Source: Bemisia tabaci
Lineage: Eukaryota; Arthropoda; Insecta; Hemiptera; Aleyrodidae
Assembly (NCBI RefSeq): GCF_918797505.1
Contig: NC_092798.1
Span: 52,040,985 to 52,104,984, forward strand
DNA: 64,000 bases
Direction: 5' to 3'
The notes under the pieces are model-generated. The model did not search any database and was not told where the DNA came from. It worked only from the letters and a program-made list of their open reading frames with translations. This document shows, in pieces, positions 35,311 through 46,815 of the stretch. Position numbers and translations under genes: made by a program. Every line of letters begins with the position of its first letter. Positions within the stretch are counted from its first letter, which is position 1.

Positions 35311-35374
35311 GGACTTTTTTCTCAAGACGCAGCCGAGTATGAAGGACCGAGTTAATTCGGCGACACGATCAACT

Positions 35375-35496
35375 GGACGTATTTCTATCAAACAGAACTG
35401 TGCATTAAGACATGAGCCCTGAGATCAATAAGAATACATGCATAATAGGGCTCACGTCATAATGCACGAATAGTTCCGTTTGACAGAAATGCGTCC
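35375..35496. mobile_element. Family I, copy I5
   Basis: GGACGTATTTCTATCAAACA...GACAGAAATGCGTCC, 122 bp, exact AACT duplication. Closest to I4. Confidence 0.85.
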
Positions 35497-36023
35497 AACT
35501 GACCTCCTGCAGCGGGACGATAAGCAAAAATTCCATTCCGGAGTGTTCCCGATCCCAGGGATTTCTCCCGAGGAGCGACGCCCAACCCGACCCAAGGCAA
35601 CGGGAAGAATCATGAATAAGATGAAGCTGTAAAACGGGAACCGAGTCCGGGATAACTGCAGATTAACATTCTTAATCAGAGAAAATTAAACAGAACAAAG
35701 CTCAAACCCCATTCCACCACCACCGCCCACCACCCTGCTCCGATTCACCATCCAGCTATGCAACGCCTTTATGCATTCCCCCGTCCTCGAGAAAAAGACG
35801 TATGCACCTTCAAATATTCCCAATTGGACCGCGTTTAGCAGAAAGGAGCCAAGCCACATCAGCCATTGTCAAATTTGACTGGACAATCTAATTTATTACA
35901 AGCGTACGTTTGTGCGGACTCCTTTGAAAATTTTACGGAATTTAATTCGTGCTATGCAGAAAACTCACTGAAATTTGCACAAAACAACCGTTTTCATTCA
36001 AAAAATTATATTGCCCATTCAAA

Positions 36024-36577
36024 CTTTTTCCGCATCCAACGAGTGGTCGTATAAGCTGGGGAACCGAACGGTTCCGGAGTTATGATCGATTGAAGTTTCC
36101 GCTCAACGCGCGCCGACCGATTTTCGCGCGCAAAAAAGTCGGATTTGACTGTTATTAAATCAGATTTAATGTTCAAACTGAGCAAAATGCATTATTAGGG
36201 ACCCTTGAGGGTCGCTGAGTCCAGAAATTACAGATACTTCCAAAAAATTCACGTTTTTAAAATTACAGCTCCGTACAGGACCACTGAGCGGCCGGTCGGC
36301 GCTCAGTGGGCCTCTAAAATAGCGCTACGGAGCTGTAATTTTAAAAACGTGAATTTTTTGGAAGTATCTGTAATTTCTGGACTCAGCGACCCTCAAGGGT
36401 CCCTAATAATGCATTTTGCTCAGTTTGAACATTAAATCTGATTTAATAACAGTCAAATCCGACTTTTTTGCGCGCGAAAATCGGTCGGCGCGCGTTGAGC
36501 GGAAACTTCAATCGATCATAACTCCGGAACCGTTCGGTTCCCCAGCTTATACGACCACTCGTTGGATGCGGAAAAAG
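36024..36577. repeat. 554-bp palindrome L with 252-bp arms
   Basis: Arms 36024-36275 and 36326-36577 are complements with no difference that I can see by eye. The 50-bp spacer holds its own hairpin (CCACTGAGCG...CGCTCAGTGG). I see no terminal motif or flanking duplication of a known transposon. It could be a foldback, a recent inverted duplication, or an assembly artefact. Confidence 0.85.
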
Positions 36578-37019
36578 ACGAACAATTTAAAAAACTGGTT
36601 TTGGTTCAAATCAAAAAATGTGAAATTTCAGTTTAATCTGTTTAAAAGAAATTGTTTTTCCTCAAAAACTGAAAAAAAGCACATAAGTTAAGTTAAAAAT
36701 TTAATTTTGGGATTTTGACCTTTAGAATCTTAAAGTATGCAATTTTAGACGATTTTTCGTCCAAACCGGGCCTCAATATCTTGTTTCGTTCGAAAGATAT
36801 CGAGGGTCACAGGTTTTGACTTCCACCCCCCCTAGCGCCCCCCCAAAATTTTTTGGGGGTCTGAAAATTTGGGGAAAGAAGCGCTCCAGTATTAGTAACT
36901 GATAGACGAAGTTTGAATAAGTTTTAGTTTGGCAATAGCTGATGTGACTTGGTTCCTTTTTTAAAATTTTCAACTATACTGGAAAATACAAGAATGAAAT
37001 GTTTCGAAAATCGTAAGGG

Positions 37020-37120
37020 CAAAATTACAAACTCTCCAAAAAACCCGTATTATATCCGAGGAAACTTGGCAATGCCTGATTGCTCATACGATGTTTGCCC
37101 TTAGCATTGGACGTACGCTG
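37020..37120. mobile_element. Family H, right-half fragment next to H9
   Basis: GAGGAAACTTGGCAATGCC and CATACGATGTTTGCCCTTAGCA form an H right end without its left end, directly before full copy H9. Confidence 0.65.
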
Positions 37121-37127
37121 CCGTGCT

Positions 37128-37370
37128 AAGGAAGAACGCCGTATGAACATTCAAGAGTTGCCAAATTGCAACGGATAAAACGTTTATTTTTGAAGAAAAT
37201 TATACATTTTTTCTTTTGAAATTTTCAGACGTTTTAGATAAAATTGCGAACAAAATTGTCTGGAAAAATTGAAGAAAAATATCAAACATTTTCCTAGTAA
37301 ATTGGGTTTTATTGAAGAAAATATGGCAACGTCTGAAGGCTCATACGGTGTTTTCCCTTAGCATTGGGCG
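37128..37370. mobile_element. Family H, copy H9
   Basis: CTGCCGTGCTAAGGAAGAAC...CCCTTAGCATTGGGCG. Flanks share TACG (37124-37127, 37371-37374), consistent with the 4-bp duplication seen in H1 and H4. Confidence 0.8.
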
Positions 37371-37768
37371 TACGATCCTCGCTCGACGGTTCGTAAGTGC
37401 ATCGAGAGCGAGACGTTGACCGCTCTCATGGTCGTCAGCGGGATCGTAGAGTTGATTCGCGAAGGGGCCCCAGCGCCCGGAACTCGTGAACCGTGGAAAT
37501 CCTCGTGGACAATGGAAACCGAGGCTCAGCAGCGTTTGGGGCTTGTGCTCTTTTGTGAATAAATATTGAATTGTGAGTCCATGCACGGAGCTCCATCACG
37601 TTCTCCGTGCCGCGCGATGCAACGTTCGGACGTCGGGCCACTCGCCAATGAGATCGTCGCTCGAACCACCTGTGTACGTTCACCTTGTGTTTCAACATGA
37701 ATGTTGTTAGCAGTTTAATCGGAAGATAGGCAAGAAGACTGATAAGAATTGGACTGCATTTTGCAATG

Positions 37769-38020
37769 CTGCCATGCTAAGGAAAAACGCCGTATGAGCC
37801 TTCAGGCGTTTCCGAATTTCCCTGGCAAATCACTAATTTTCAGGTAAATTGTTGAATATTTGTCTAAGAGTTTCTCAGATAATTTTGTTTGTAATTTGAG
37901 CTAAAACTCCTGAAAATTCCAAGGAAAAATATATATAATTTTCCTCCAAAATAAACATTTTATCAAAGGAAATTTGGCAATTCTCGAATGTTCATACGGC
38001 TTTCTTCCTTAGCACGGCAG
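37769..38020. mobile_element. Family H, copy H10
   Basis: CTGCCATGCTAAGG...CCTTAGCACGGCAG, 252 bp, flanks AATG and AATC (one mismatch). It abuts the left end of O3. Confidence 0.84.
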
Positions 38021-39166
38021 AATCGACCACAAGACAAGACACGAAGTTAAGCATTCTGATACATGTTTCTTAACCAAAATGTAACGTAGAACACGATTCG
38101 AGCAATGAAAATTACTGAAATTGACTTCTAACCAGAATATTCAATGTTTCTTGACGTGTGAATTTAAACCTCCCGCTCATGAAAACACAATGATCTACGT
38201 GCGTCAGATGGCAAACTAAACGTTACCGTGGCAGTCACTGCGATACAGAAATACGGCAACCTTAATTTAGATGCTTTGGCTCAGCTGTTACAAGTTGTTA
38301 TCACTTAAAACAATTCAAGGTAGGGAAGGAATAACGCCCGATTAAAGAATCCGCCAAAATTGTTGTAGTGCGCGATTTGATTGAAGCAGACTGATGTTTT
38401 TCCTTTGACTAGGCAATTCGCTGGGCTTAAAGCGCGGGATTAGCCCTTGTGGGCTACTTGAAGTAGAAAAAAAAAAAAATTCAAATTTCCCGTAACCGAT
38501 GTAAAATAACGATTCGGCACAGAAGAGAATTTCATGAGCCGCCGCCCGCGGCGCACTATGGTCCTCAACTCAAGAATAGGAGGAAATAAGTCAATTAATG
38601 ACTGAAAGATCACGAAAGTTTCGGTACTGATGATTTTTGAATCGCTGATTTCGAATTTGATGTCAAATTGCCAAGATTTTAACACCCGGGCCTATTAATT
38701 GTGAGCAGGTTAAGGCACGCTGCGGCGCGGCGTGCTGCCAGCTTGAAACGCTAATTGGCGCCTACAAACCTAAGGGGATACTTCAAGCATAGCGCAATGC
38801 GCGAAGTATCCCCTTAGGTTTGTAGGCGTCAGTGCGCGTTTTGTGCTGATGGTGAAGGCGCCAGCATGCGACTATTCAAACTCTAAGGCTGTGCAAGTTG
38901 CATTCCCACACAGTTGAAGGAGCGTCAGTTGATTGAGAAGCCTGCGAGAACCGATGTAGTGCGCGATACGCGATTCACGTAGAGTATTGTGTTTCTTGTG
39001 ACCAAGAAATTCAAATGTCGCGAGACCAATGTAACATTAAAACGCCAATATCCTAGTTAGGAGTAGATTGCAGTAATTTTCTTTGCAAGAATCGTGTTTT
39101 CCCTGAAATCCTAATAAAGAAACATGTATCAGAAAGCTTGAATTCGTACTTTGTCTGGTGGTCCAT
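38021..39166. mobile_element. Family O, copy O3, expanded and rearranged
   Basis: An O left end (GACCACAAGACAAGACACG) and right end (GTACTTTGTCTGGTGGTCCAT) enclose 1.1 kb instead of 0.55 kb. The extra DNA includes unassigned sequence, hairpin M and a G-like stretch near 38850-38935. Confidence 0.7.
38759..38828. repeat. Perfect 26-bp-arm hairpin M
   Basis: CGCCTACAAACCTAAGGGGA... (38759-38784) pairs perfectly with 38803-38828 across an 18-nt loop containing ATAGCGCAATGC. It lies in the interior of O3, next to GC-rich GCGGCGCGGCG. Size and shape resemble a small MITE or a pre-miRNA-like hairpin; function unknown. Confidence 0.78.
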
Positions 39167-39174
39167 CAGGACCT

Positions 39175-39290
39175 ACCATTTCTGGCACAGTTCAGAAACA
39201 TCGTGCGCATTATTAGTTTCCCTATGCACGGAAGTGTTTTTACGCAAGAACCAGAAATTTTAGTTCCTAATTGCACGTGAAGTATATCGT
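39175..39290. mobile_element. Family X copy
   Basis: TTAGTTTCCCTATGCACGGAAG and GAAATTTTAGTTCCTAATTGCA match X in antisense order. It directly follows O3. Confidence 0.62.
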
Positions 39291-39634
39291 ATCGAGAATG
39301 CACTGCGTCAAAGTTAAGGAGGCGCCTTCGATGAGCTCGGGCGAGATATTAGGAAAGCATGAAACATGAAAGGAAGGAGAGAGGATTTCAACGTCATCCG
39401 TTGATAAAAACCGGCGTCATTACGGGAGGACGTCTCCGAAAAAAGCCGCGAGACGAACGATCACGAGGAGAAACGTGACTTGAAAATGGCCGACGACGAC
39501 GTGGAGGTCAACAAAAGATCGTGCATGTCGGTCGCGGCTCCGGAAAAACGGATAGGCTCTCATCAATTCACCATTTTCCCGCGCCGTGTCAATGCACCCT
39601 GAATCCGCGCTCGGACAAGTTGGGGCAGCCAGTT

Positions 39635-39750
39635 CTGCCGTGCTAAGGAAGAACGCCGTATGAACATTCGAGAGTTGCCAAATTTCCCTTGATAACATGT
39701 TTATTCATGAGGAAAATTATGAATATGTTCTCTTTGAAAAACTAGTGAAC
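39635..39750. mobile_element. Family H, left-half fragment H11
   Basis: CTGCCGTGCTAAGGAAGAAC and GAGAGTTGCCAAATTTCCC are a near-consensus left terminus; no right end found. Confidence 0.7.
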
Positions 39751-40659
39751 GTAATTTTTTGAAAACTTTCTTGATTTTCCTTCTGTGTTGGTAGAATACT
39801 CTGTAATAATTTCAAGCTAAGTAGTTGAATTGTTTCTCTTTAATAAAAATAAAAATAAAATAGGAACGGATACTCCGAAACACCGCTGTGAAGATACGTG
39901 GTTTCGCACTTTTGCCATCGATTTTCCATTAAGAATTGAAAACAATAACTTGCATTCTCTTCTATTTTTAAAATGAAACAAAAGGGGAGTTTTGAAACGT
40001 CTCAATCCCTCGTTTTTCATACGAAAGAACGTGTCTCTCATCCAACTTTACGAAATTTACACGAAAAATATATTTTTAATACAAATATGGCTGCACAGTG
40101 TCCATCAAACACTTTGCTGAATTTTACACGTGGTCCAAAGTAAAATCAGTAAAATGTTCAATTAGACTTCCCCCAGAGTTTCCTGGTAAAATACGAATTG
40201 AGGGTGAAAATTTTGCGACGTTGTAATGCAGTTACGTTCTTTAGTCCGGAAAACTACGAATCCATGCGAGAGCTTCTGCAACTGTGTCACACCGGCGAAA
40301 ACCCCACATCTCCTCATTTTTCTCATTGTCGTTACGGGATTTTCACTGAGTGCGGCAAAACTCGGGCTAAAACGTCTCGAAAAGGATTAATACAAATGCA
40401 CCTCGGAGCCTTAGCCACGGACTGAGTTACGCTCAGCCCTCGCTCTAGCCATTCTCATCCGTAAAAGCGCGTAATCCGGCGGGGGAGAACAGTAAAACCG
40501 CGTAACTACCCGGGAATTCAATTGGACGTACGCGCTTTTTGCCCAGCACTCATGATTTGGATACTCCCGCCGCCCTCCCGGCTTAGAGCTAAGCTCGCGC
40601 GCCGTTCTGGGCTTGCTTCACTGATTTTTCATCGGTAAATTATTGCGTCAGGTATCAAT
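39751..40659. other. Unassigned
   Basis: AT-rich left half, CpG-bearing right half; no family member or gene recognised. Confidence 0.4.
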
Positions 40660-40908
40660 GCCCGGCTAAGGAAGACCCTCGTATGAGCCATCAGGCGTTG
40701 CCAAATTTTGCCGACAAATCACTAATTTTCAGGATAATGTGTGGTTATTTCTCTTCCAATTTCTTGAATGATTTCCTTCGTAATTTGATCTAATGTTTCT
40801 GAAAATCTCAAGAAGAAATATTCATAACATTCATCTAAAATAAATATTTTTGAGCGGAAATTTGGCAACATTCGAATGCTCATGCGATGTTTTTACGAAA
40901 ACCAGCAG
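40660..40908. mobile_element. Family H, copy H12
   Basis: GCCCGGCTAAGGAAGACCC on the left and GAAATTTGGCAACATTCGAATG with CAGCAG on the right; moderately eroded ends. Confidence 0.72.
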
Positions 40909-42134
40909 ATCAATGCCCCCCATCCAGTCTTGCGCAATTCTCATAATTCCGATCCGCCTTCCTTTGATTCCGCCATTTCGGGTAGGATTCGTTTCGGACC
41001 AGGAAGCGATGGTTCCGTCTTTGACTCAATTTCGTCAACCCAACATGAGCGAATTAGACTGGAAATGGTGGGCATTACTTTGACTCTATGTATATTAAAA
41101 TTTAGGTTCTTTTTGACAGTCTTTAAATGTGATTATTTGAAAATGAGTACTGGCAACTTGGCCTCGATATTAGAATCTCGATCGTGCAAATAGGTCTTTT
41201 GATTTTCGCCTTCAAATGCCCGGGTATGCAACAAAACATCCTAAATGGTCGAATAGTTGCGAGCTCGGAAAGTGTGTTTTACTGTAAAGTTGAAAATAAT
41301 AATGAAGCGACTGATTTATCGGTTTTTTTAGTCCTCATCCCGCTTTATGGTTGAAACAAATATAATTTACCTGTCGGACACAGATTTTGTGTCCGAAGTA
41401 CGAAAATCACATTTTATTTTGGGTCAGATCTTCCCCGTGCGGCACTGTACATTCTTTGTTAACATCACACAGCGGAGCAGTCAGAGCTCGTTCAGGACAC
41501 ACCGGGTATTCAAAAGGTTGAAAAGTCCCGCTCGTCTATCTATGGTTGGCAAGAATAGTTCCTGATCGAAAAACCACATCCGTCATCGATCGATGGCCCA
41601 CCGGCCACCATCTTGGGAGACGAAATCCGCGTCCAACAGGGAAATAAAATGCTGTTGATAACATCTCTACTCACGAATTTTTAGTGCCAGCTTTCTAAAT
41701 AAATTAGTATTTAGATATCATCCTTGGTGGCAACGACTGTTAAAAATTTGTTAAACTTATTTAGAATGTGAAACTGATGAAAGCTCATGAGGAAAGTACC
41801 TGATGAGGAAAGTACCTGATCAAGGAAGGTCTGAGAGGCACAGAGAGACACTCTATTTAGGAGGATCTAGTGAGTCCCTAGAAGGAAAATTTGAAAATTA
41901 GGACGACTGTTCGTTATTTAAGTTAGGTTTTTTGCGTTTCTGTGTGGATGAACTTTCTTGCCACCCATAAGAAGAAATGTCCGCACGCTGACACGAGAAA
42001 TATGAATAAGCGTGCGTTACGAACTACTCATATTGCGCGCTGAGGAGTGCATTTTAGTCTTTTATTAAGTGTCTATCGTAATTTTCGTGCGACTGTATTG
42101 ACAGCAAGTCTGTTGACTTGGCTGTATCTCTAGC
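40909..42134. other. Unassigned, with a 16-bp tandem duplication
   Basis: GATGAGGAAAGTACCT is duplicated at about 41789-41821. A 105-codon frame at 40876-41193 begins inside H12 and has no domain. Confidence 0.4.
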
Positions 42135-42295
42135 CAGCGGTGATTTTGCAAGTTGACAACATTGTTCTTCCTCCATTTAAATACGTTAAAAATATTAATT
42201 TTAGGTAAACCAGACAGTCTCACCCACAATCGATAGTTTAACATACATTTAAATGGAGAAAAAAAAATTGTTGCCAACCTGCAGGAATCGCCATT
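42135..42295. mobile_element. Family N, copy N2
   Basis: CAGCGGTGATT...GAATCGCCATTG, 161 bp, with CCTCCATTTAAATACG and CATTTAAATGGAG arms like N1. The flanks share 6 of 8 bases, a weak target duplication. Confidence 0.7.
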
Positions 42296-44319
42296 GCTCT
42301 TGCGTGCAACACACCCATTCTTCTCTAGAGGTTAATTGGTTTTTTCATAAGCTTCGATAAAATTCATTTTTGAAGTGCCTATGACTATATGATTTGCTTA
42401 GAGGGAGGTTAAAGAAAAAAAGCACTTTCTTAGTGGGACGAACGGCATTTAAAGGCCTCGCTGGCCTGCGGTAGCTCTTTTCAAATAGGTTCGATAAGAG
42501 TTACAATAGCGCCCACCGCAACGCGTTTGTTTTACATAATGTTAATTAAGGCGGAACTCACTTTGAGCGCTCCAAAAATTAATTTCAAACCGAGCTAAGG
42601 CGACGCCATGCTGCAAGCGCAAAGGCGAAGCCTTTTCATTGCAAATGAGCCGGCGCTCTTGCCAGATGCACCGGAAAATTCTTCCTCATTTTTGAATTCA
42701 CTGTTGAGCCAAAGAAACAGCGCAAATAAGGAAATTTGTAGGAATGAGGAGGAGAAATGCAGAAGATGACAAGTTTCTTTTTGATTTTTTAGGGGAATTT
42801 CCTGGCTTTTCTTTGATATATTATAGATTTTAGACATAAAATTATGTCACTGTTTCTTGTATCTCAACCGCACTTTTTCGCATGAATTCTTAGTTCAAGT
42901 ATTTTCGCGAGAAAATTTTGGCGCAAAATCTCTTGCGATTGGAAATAGAATGCGATTATTTGACTGCAAGAAAGAATGTCAAGATTCCGCAGCGACATTA
43001 TCTGACTTTTCAGGGTTGGGCGGAATTCCCTGAATTTTCCATTTTGTCCTTGAGTTTTCACGGAATTTTCACCCTGATTCACTATTAAGGAACGCAGTGT
43101 CTAGTGTATTAGGAACTCTTGCTCAAGAGCCAGCCAGGAGTTCAGGATTGGAAGCTAGATTTTCTAGGAAAATGAAGATCATGAAACTTTAGAGCAGCAG
43201 AAAGAAACCAAGTTTATTTTTGAAAAAGAAGGGGTCCTCTGCTTAGTTGCTTGGAAAAACTTCATAAACATCACTATGCAGTTGCTTCCTTTCTCTACAT
43301 TGATTTTGCTTTCTCTGCATTCAGAATAAAGGGACTAATAAATTGAAAATTAGAAAAAAGAAAAAGAAAAAGAAATATTTAGTACCTGACTAACTTTCTG
43401 GCCGCACAGCAAAGTAGAAAGCTTCTGCTGGTTATTAAAATTCAGATTAAATTAAAATTCTGAAACGAAAAATATTATTGTTGAGGAGTAAAGGCGAAAC
43501 TCTGAAGCAAGCCCAACTATTTGCCACCGAGTATACCTTCCTGTTAACCTCGATCTACGTATGCCTGGAAATTCTTGAAAACCACATCTCCTTCAAAAAC
43601 ATCCGTGGCGAACTTGAAAGATGTTTGATTTGCATAACTTGTATATTTGCAGCTTGGAAGTAATTTTGCATTAATTCTGACACCTACGGCTGACGGCTGT
43701 GGGTTCTGCCGGTTTCAAAAGAATTCTACGGTGGCTTCGAAGCCACACGCACTTGAAGAAGGATTAGAATATGCACATCCTTTGTTCGAGCACGCAACTT
43801 ATTCACAAAAGAGATCTCAACTTATTCAAAACATTCAATGAAACTCATTATCAACCAGCTCTCGTGTCTTAGAGTCTCTCCTTTCGCTCCCCCCCCCCCC
43901 CCCCCCGGCGCCGCTCTTTCCATTTTCTCGTTTTCTTCTTTCCTCTTTTCTCGTTCCGCGAATCCGAAAGGATTAAGCCCGGTTTTAGGTTTTACAGGTT
44001 TCTTATAACTTTGTGAGAATATAAATTTTCATTGAACCTCTTAGAAAAACGGGTAATTAAACGCACTAGGTTGCCATGTTAATTATCCTGAAAGTTTAGA
44101 AGGAAAAAGATGTTATTCCACGAAAGCAAATTCAGGAGAGCGATTTTTGTCGAGTTCAATCGAAAAATCGGTTTTTTATATTAAGATGGAATTTTCCATC
44201 TTTTCAGCTGTATACTTTCAATGATCTCTCCTCAAATTAATCTCGATTTTCCGTGCGTGTTTCTTGCTTCCGCACCGATCTTTCAAGCTGTGTGCTTTTA
44301 TCGGTGTACTCGTGCTTTC
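42296..44319. other. Unassigned; poly-C tract 43889-43906
   Basis: A stretch at 42980-43110 (GGGCGGAATTCCCTGAATTT, GCAGTGTCTAGTG) is EE-like but too short to call. No gene seen. Confidence 0.4.
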
Positions 44320-44569
44320 CTGCCGTGCTAAGGAAAAATTCCCTATGACCTTTCAGATGTTGCCGAATTTGCTATCAGAAAATATTAATTTTGGAAGAAA
44401 GTTGTGTATATTATTCTTTAAAACTTTCAGAAATTTTAGATCAAATCACGAACAAAATTCCCAAAAAAATCGAGGGGAAATCCACACATTTTCCCAAAAA
44501 TTCGTGATTTGTTAGAAGCAATTTGGCAACGCCTAAAGGCTCATACGGCGTTCTTCCCAAGCATGGCAG
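44320..44569. mobile_element. Family H, copy H13
   Basis: CTGCCGTGCTAAGGAAAAAT...CCAAGCATGGCAG, 250 bp, with TTGCCGAATTTGC and AATTTGGCAACGCC arms. Confidence 0.82.
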
Positions 44570-44999
44570 TTTATACATGCAGCACACATCTTGTTTTTTA
44601 AGCCAAACGCAAAGAAATAAGTTTAAGAATGGTTTTCAGACGTAAGTATGTCCAAATTGTGTTCTAAACCTCCGCAAAACTTTTTTTAAAAAATATATCC
44701 TGACAAATCGTCTTTCAAACATCAAAATAAAACGTAAAAAGACAAGCTTGTTTTTCGGTGTGCCATTAGAGGTCGAGTAATGAGGATTATCGTAAGCTCT
44801 ACACGTATGTACGCAGCCTTTCAAGCTGAAACGCCGCACAGTAAAACTAGAGTACCTAGATACTGGAGAGTATAGACAAGTCGAAACAAGGAGTTAGTAG
44901 GGTCCAAAAGGGCAGCCAATCTAGCTACAAAGAAAAATATAGAAAAATGTAGCTGCCAACTTTCACGTTCGAAGTATCGAACCAAAATAGCCACGAGGC

Positions 45000-45067
45000 T
45001 CAACTGGGCCTAAGAGCCGAGCATGAGCTCCTCCACGCACAAACTGGGGCTCTCTAACAGGCACTGA
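45000..45067. repeat. Repeat BB, copy 2, internally deleted
   Basis: CAACTGGGCCTAAGAGCCGAG...ACTGGGGCTCTCTAACAGGCAC without the GA run; U3 starts immediately after. Confidence 0.6.
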
Positions 45068-45389
45068 TAGAGAATTTGCAGGTGTCTGAAATTTGATGAA
45101 TTTCGTGTTTGAGTGGAAACTACTGAGTGAACTGAACGCGAGGATACCCTTGGTTCATGAATTGAACAATTATTGGAGAAGATACGACGAAATGATCTAA
45201 TCTGTTAAAATACATGTGTTTAAATGGAAAATGCCGCCAGATGACATCATAAGGCGGCACATTTTCTCCCTTTTAAATCTATTTTTATACTGTCTCCCAT
45301 ATCAGGAAAAATATATAAAAAATACCGCAAAATCAGTTCTTTAAGCACTTTCAGATGGAGCGATAAAAAATTTGCGTGCAAATTCTCCA
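45068..45389 (+). mobile_element. Family U, copy U3, with two extra tail copies downstream
   Basis: TAGAGAATTTGCAGG...GTGCAAATTCTCCA, about 322 bp, with GATGACATCATAAGGCGG (TGACGTCA mutated). The right-hand end is repeated at about 45655-45760 and 45765-45844, with a family G copy in between. Confidence 0.78.
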
Positions 45390-45449
45390 TCTAAAGCAGT
45401 GAGCTTTACCTTTCACTTGCCGAAAATTTATGAGCAACAATGGTACATT

Positions 45450-45645
45450 CCTGAATTTACTGGGGTTGATATTTGAAGTTGTGAAAATACGCGATTCATT
45501 GGCAGAATAGAGTGGAACATTGCGAGGTCACGCCTCGCGCCATCGCGCATTCAATTTGGCAGACGCAACACGGACGTCCATCGAGTACGAATAGTTGTAT
45601 CACTGCGCCGTCATCAACGCGCGTCCTCTCTCTTTTCCTCTCTCT
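45450..45645 (-). repeat. Family G long copy
   Basis: Complement of 7030-7220 with few changes. It contains the family core GCGCATTCAATTTGGCAG and ACTATTCG-type words (antisense). Confidence 0.72.
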
Positions 45646-46284
45646 CACCTCGGTGCATTTTCTCACTTTTAAATCTATTGAAAAAACATATGAAAAATAC
45701 TGTAAAATCAGCTCTTTAAGCGCTTTCAGATGAAGCAATAAAAAATTTGCATGCAAATTTTTTACAAAATTATGAGAAATACTGCAAACTCAGCTCATCA
45801 GGCACTCTCAAGTGAAGCAATATTTGTGTGTGCAAATTCTCCATTGAAGAATAAAATAAATAGGCATCAATGCTGAAATGGCTCTCTGGCACATTCAAGA
45901 GCTTCATTGTGGGATTCCACTGTGCGCCGATGGGAAGAAGTCTTAAAAGCGCGAAGAAGCTCGAGAGTTGGGCTGAAATCGTGAAACTTTAAAGGAGCCG
46001 ACGCGACCGGTCAGCACTCTGTGTCTCGGCTCGATCACGATCGCCTAACAACTCAAAAGAGACCCGAGTCAAAGAGTTCTTTCCTCCCGAAAAGAGGCTT
46101 GATTTCGGGGCTAAAGTGGCCCGCAGTCAAAAGCTCACTTCCAAGTTTCAATTTCCCGAGGGCTTCGTCGCAGGTCGCTCTTCCTAACGGAGTCGCACGC
46201 CGGAAAGGATTCCATCAATTTTGCAGCTCCTCGTGTCACTCAACGGTTGCCACTTTTTCCTCAAGTCAATAGACAACTAAACGT

Positions 46285-46412
46285 CATTTTCCAATAAGAA
46301 ACTAAAACTGTCCTATCCGTAAAAGCACCTGTCGGCATAAAGAAACTAACGGCACTTACGTTGTTTCTAAAATGAGCCAAAAATTGAATTTCTTCATTGC
46401 AAAATGTAGTCC
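46285..46412. mobile_element. Family X copy
   Basis: TTTCCAATAAGAAACTAAAAC...CATTGCAAAATGTAGTCCAA; interior CCGTAAAAGCACCTG and TTGTTTCTAAAATGAGCC. Confidence 0.7.
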
Positions 46413-46675
46413 AACTAGACAAACACTACAACACATGATTTCGAATCAAAATTTCACGTAAAACTTGGTGGGCATAAACAATTTCTAAATTCAACTTTTG
46501 GACGAGAGATTGACGTTTCTTTAATTCGTCATTCCACTTTCCTTTTTGGCACTTGCCGGAAAATCGAAGTCAACTCGTATAATTTTTGCGATGAAGAAAA
46601 ACCTTTTAATGCTGAATTTCTCCTAACCAAATTCCGCATCGGTGCAGCAAAGAAGGAAGGACAAGTTATCAGTTG

Positions 46676-46815
46676 GACTATTTTTTGCAATCAGGAGCTT
46701 CCATTTCTTTCTCATCCATGAAATCACTAGTCCACATGACGAGACTAATGGATCATACGTCGTTTTTTAAATAAGCCGGAAATAGTAGTTCCTAATCACC
46801 GACAATAGTCTAATT
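46676..46815. mobile_element. Family X copy
   Basis: TTGGACTATTTTTTGCAATCAG...AGTAGTTCCTAATCACCGAC; interior CATCCATGAAATCACTAGTCC. Confidence 0.68.

Noticed and set aside
41785..41825. CTGATGAGGAAAGTACCTGA repeat resembling a hammerhead core
   Set aside because: CUGAUGA and GAAA are present but there is no helix II between them and no pairing helix I. It is a 16-bp tandem duplication.
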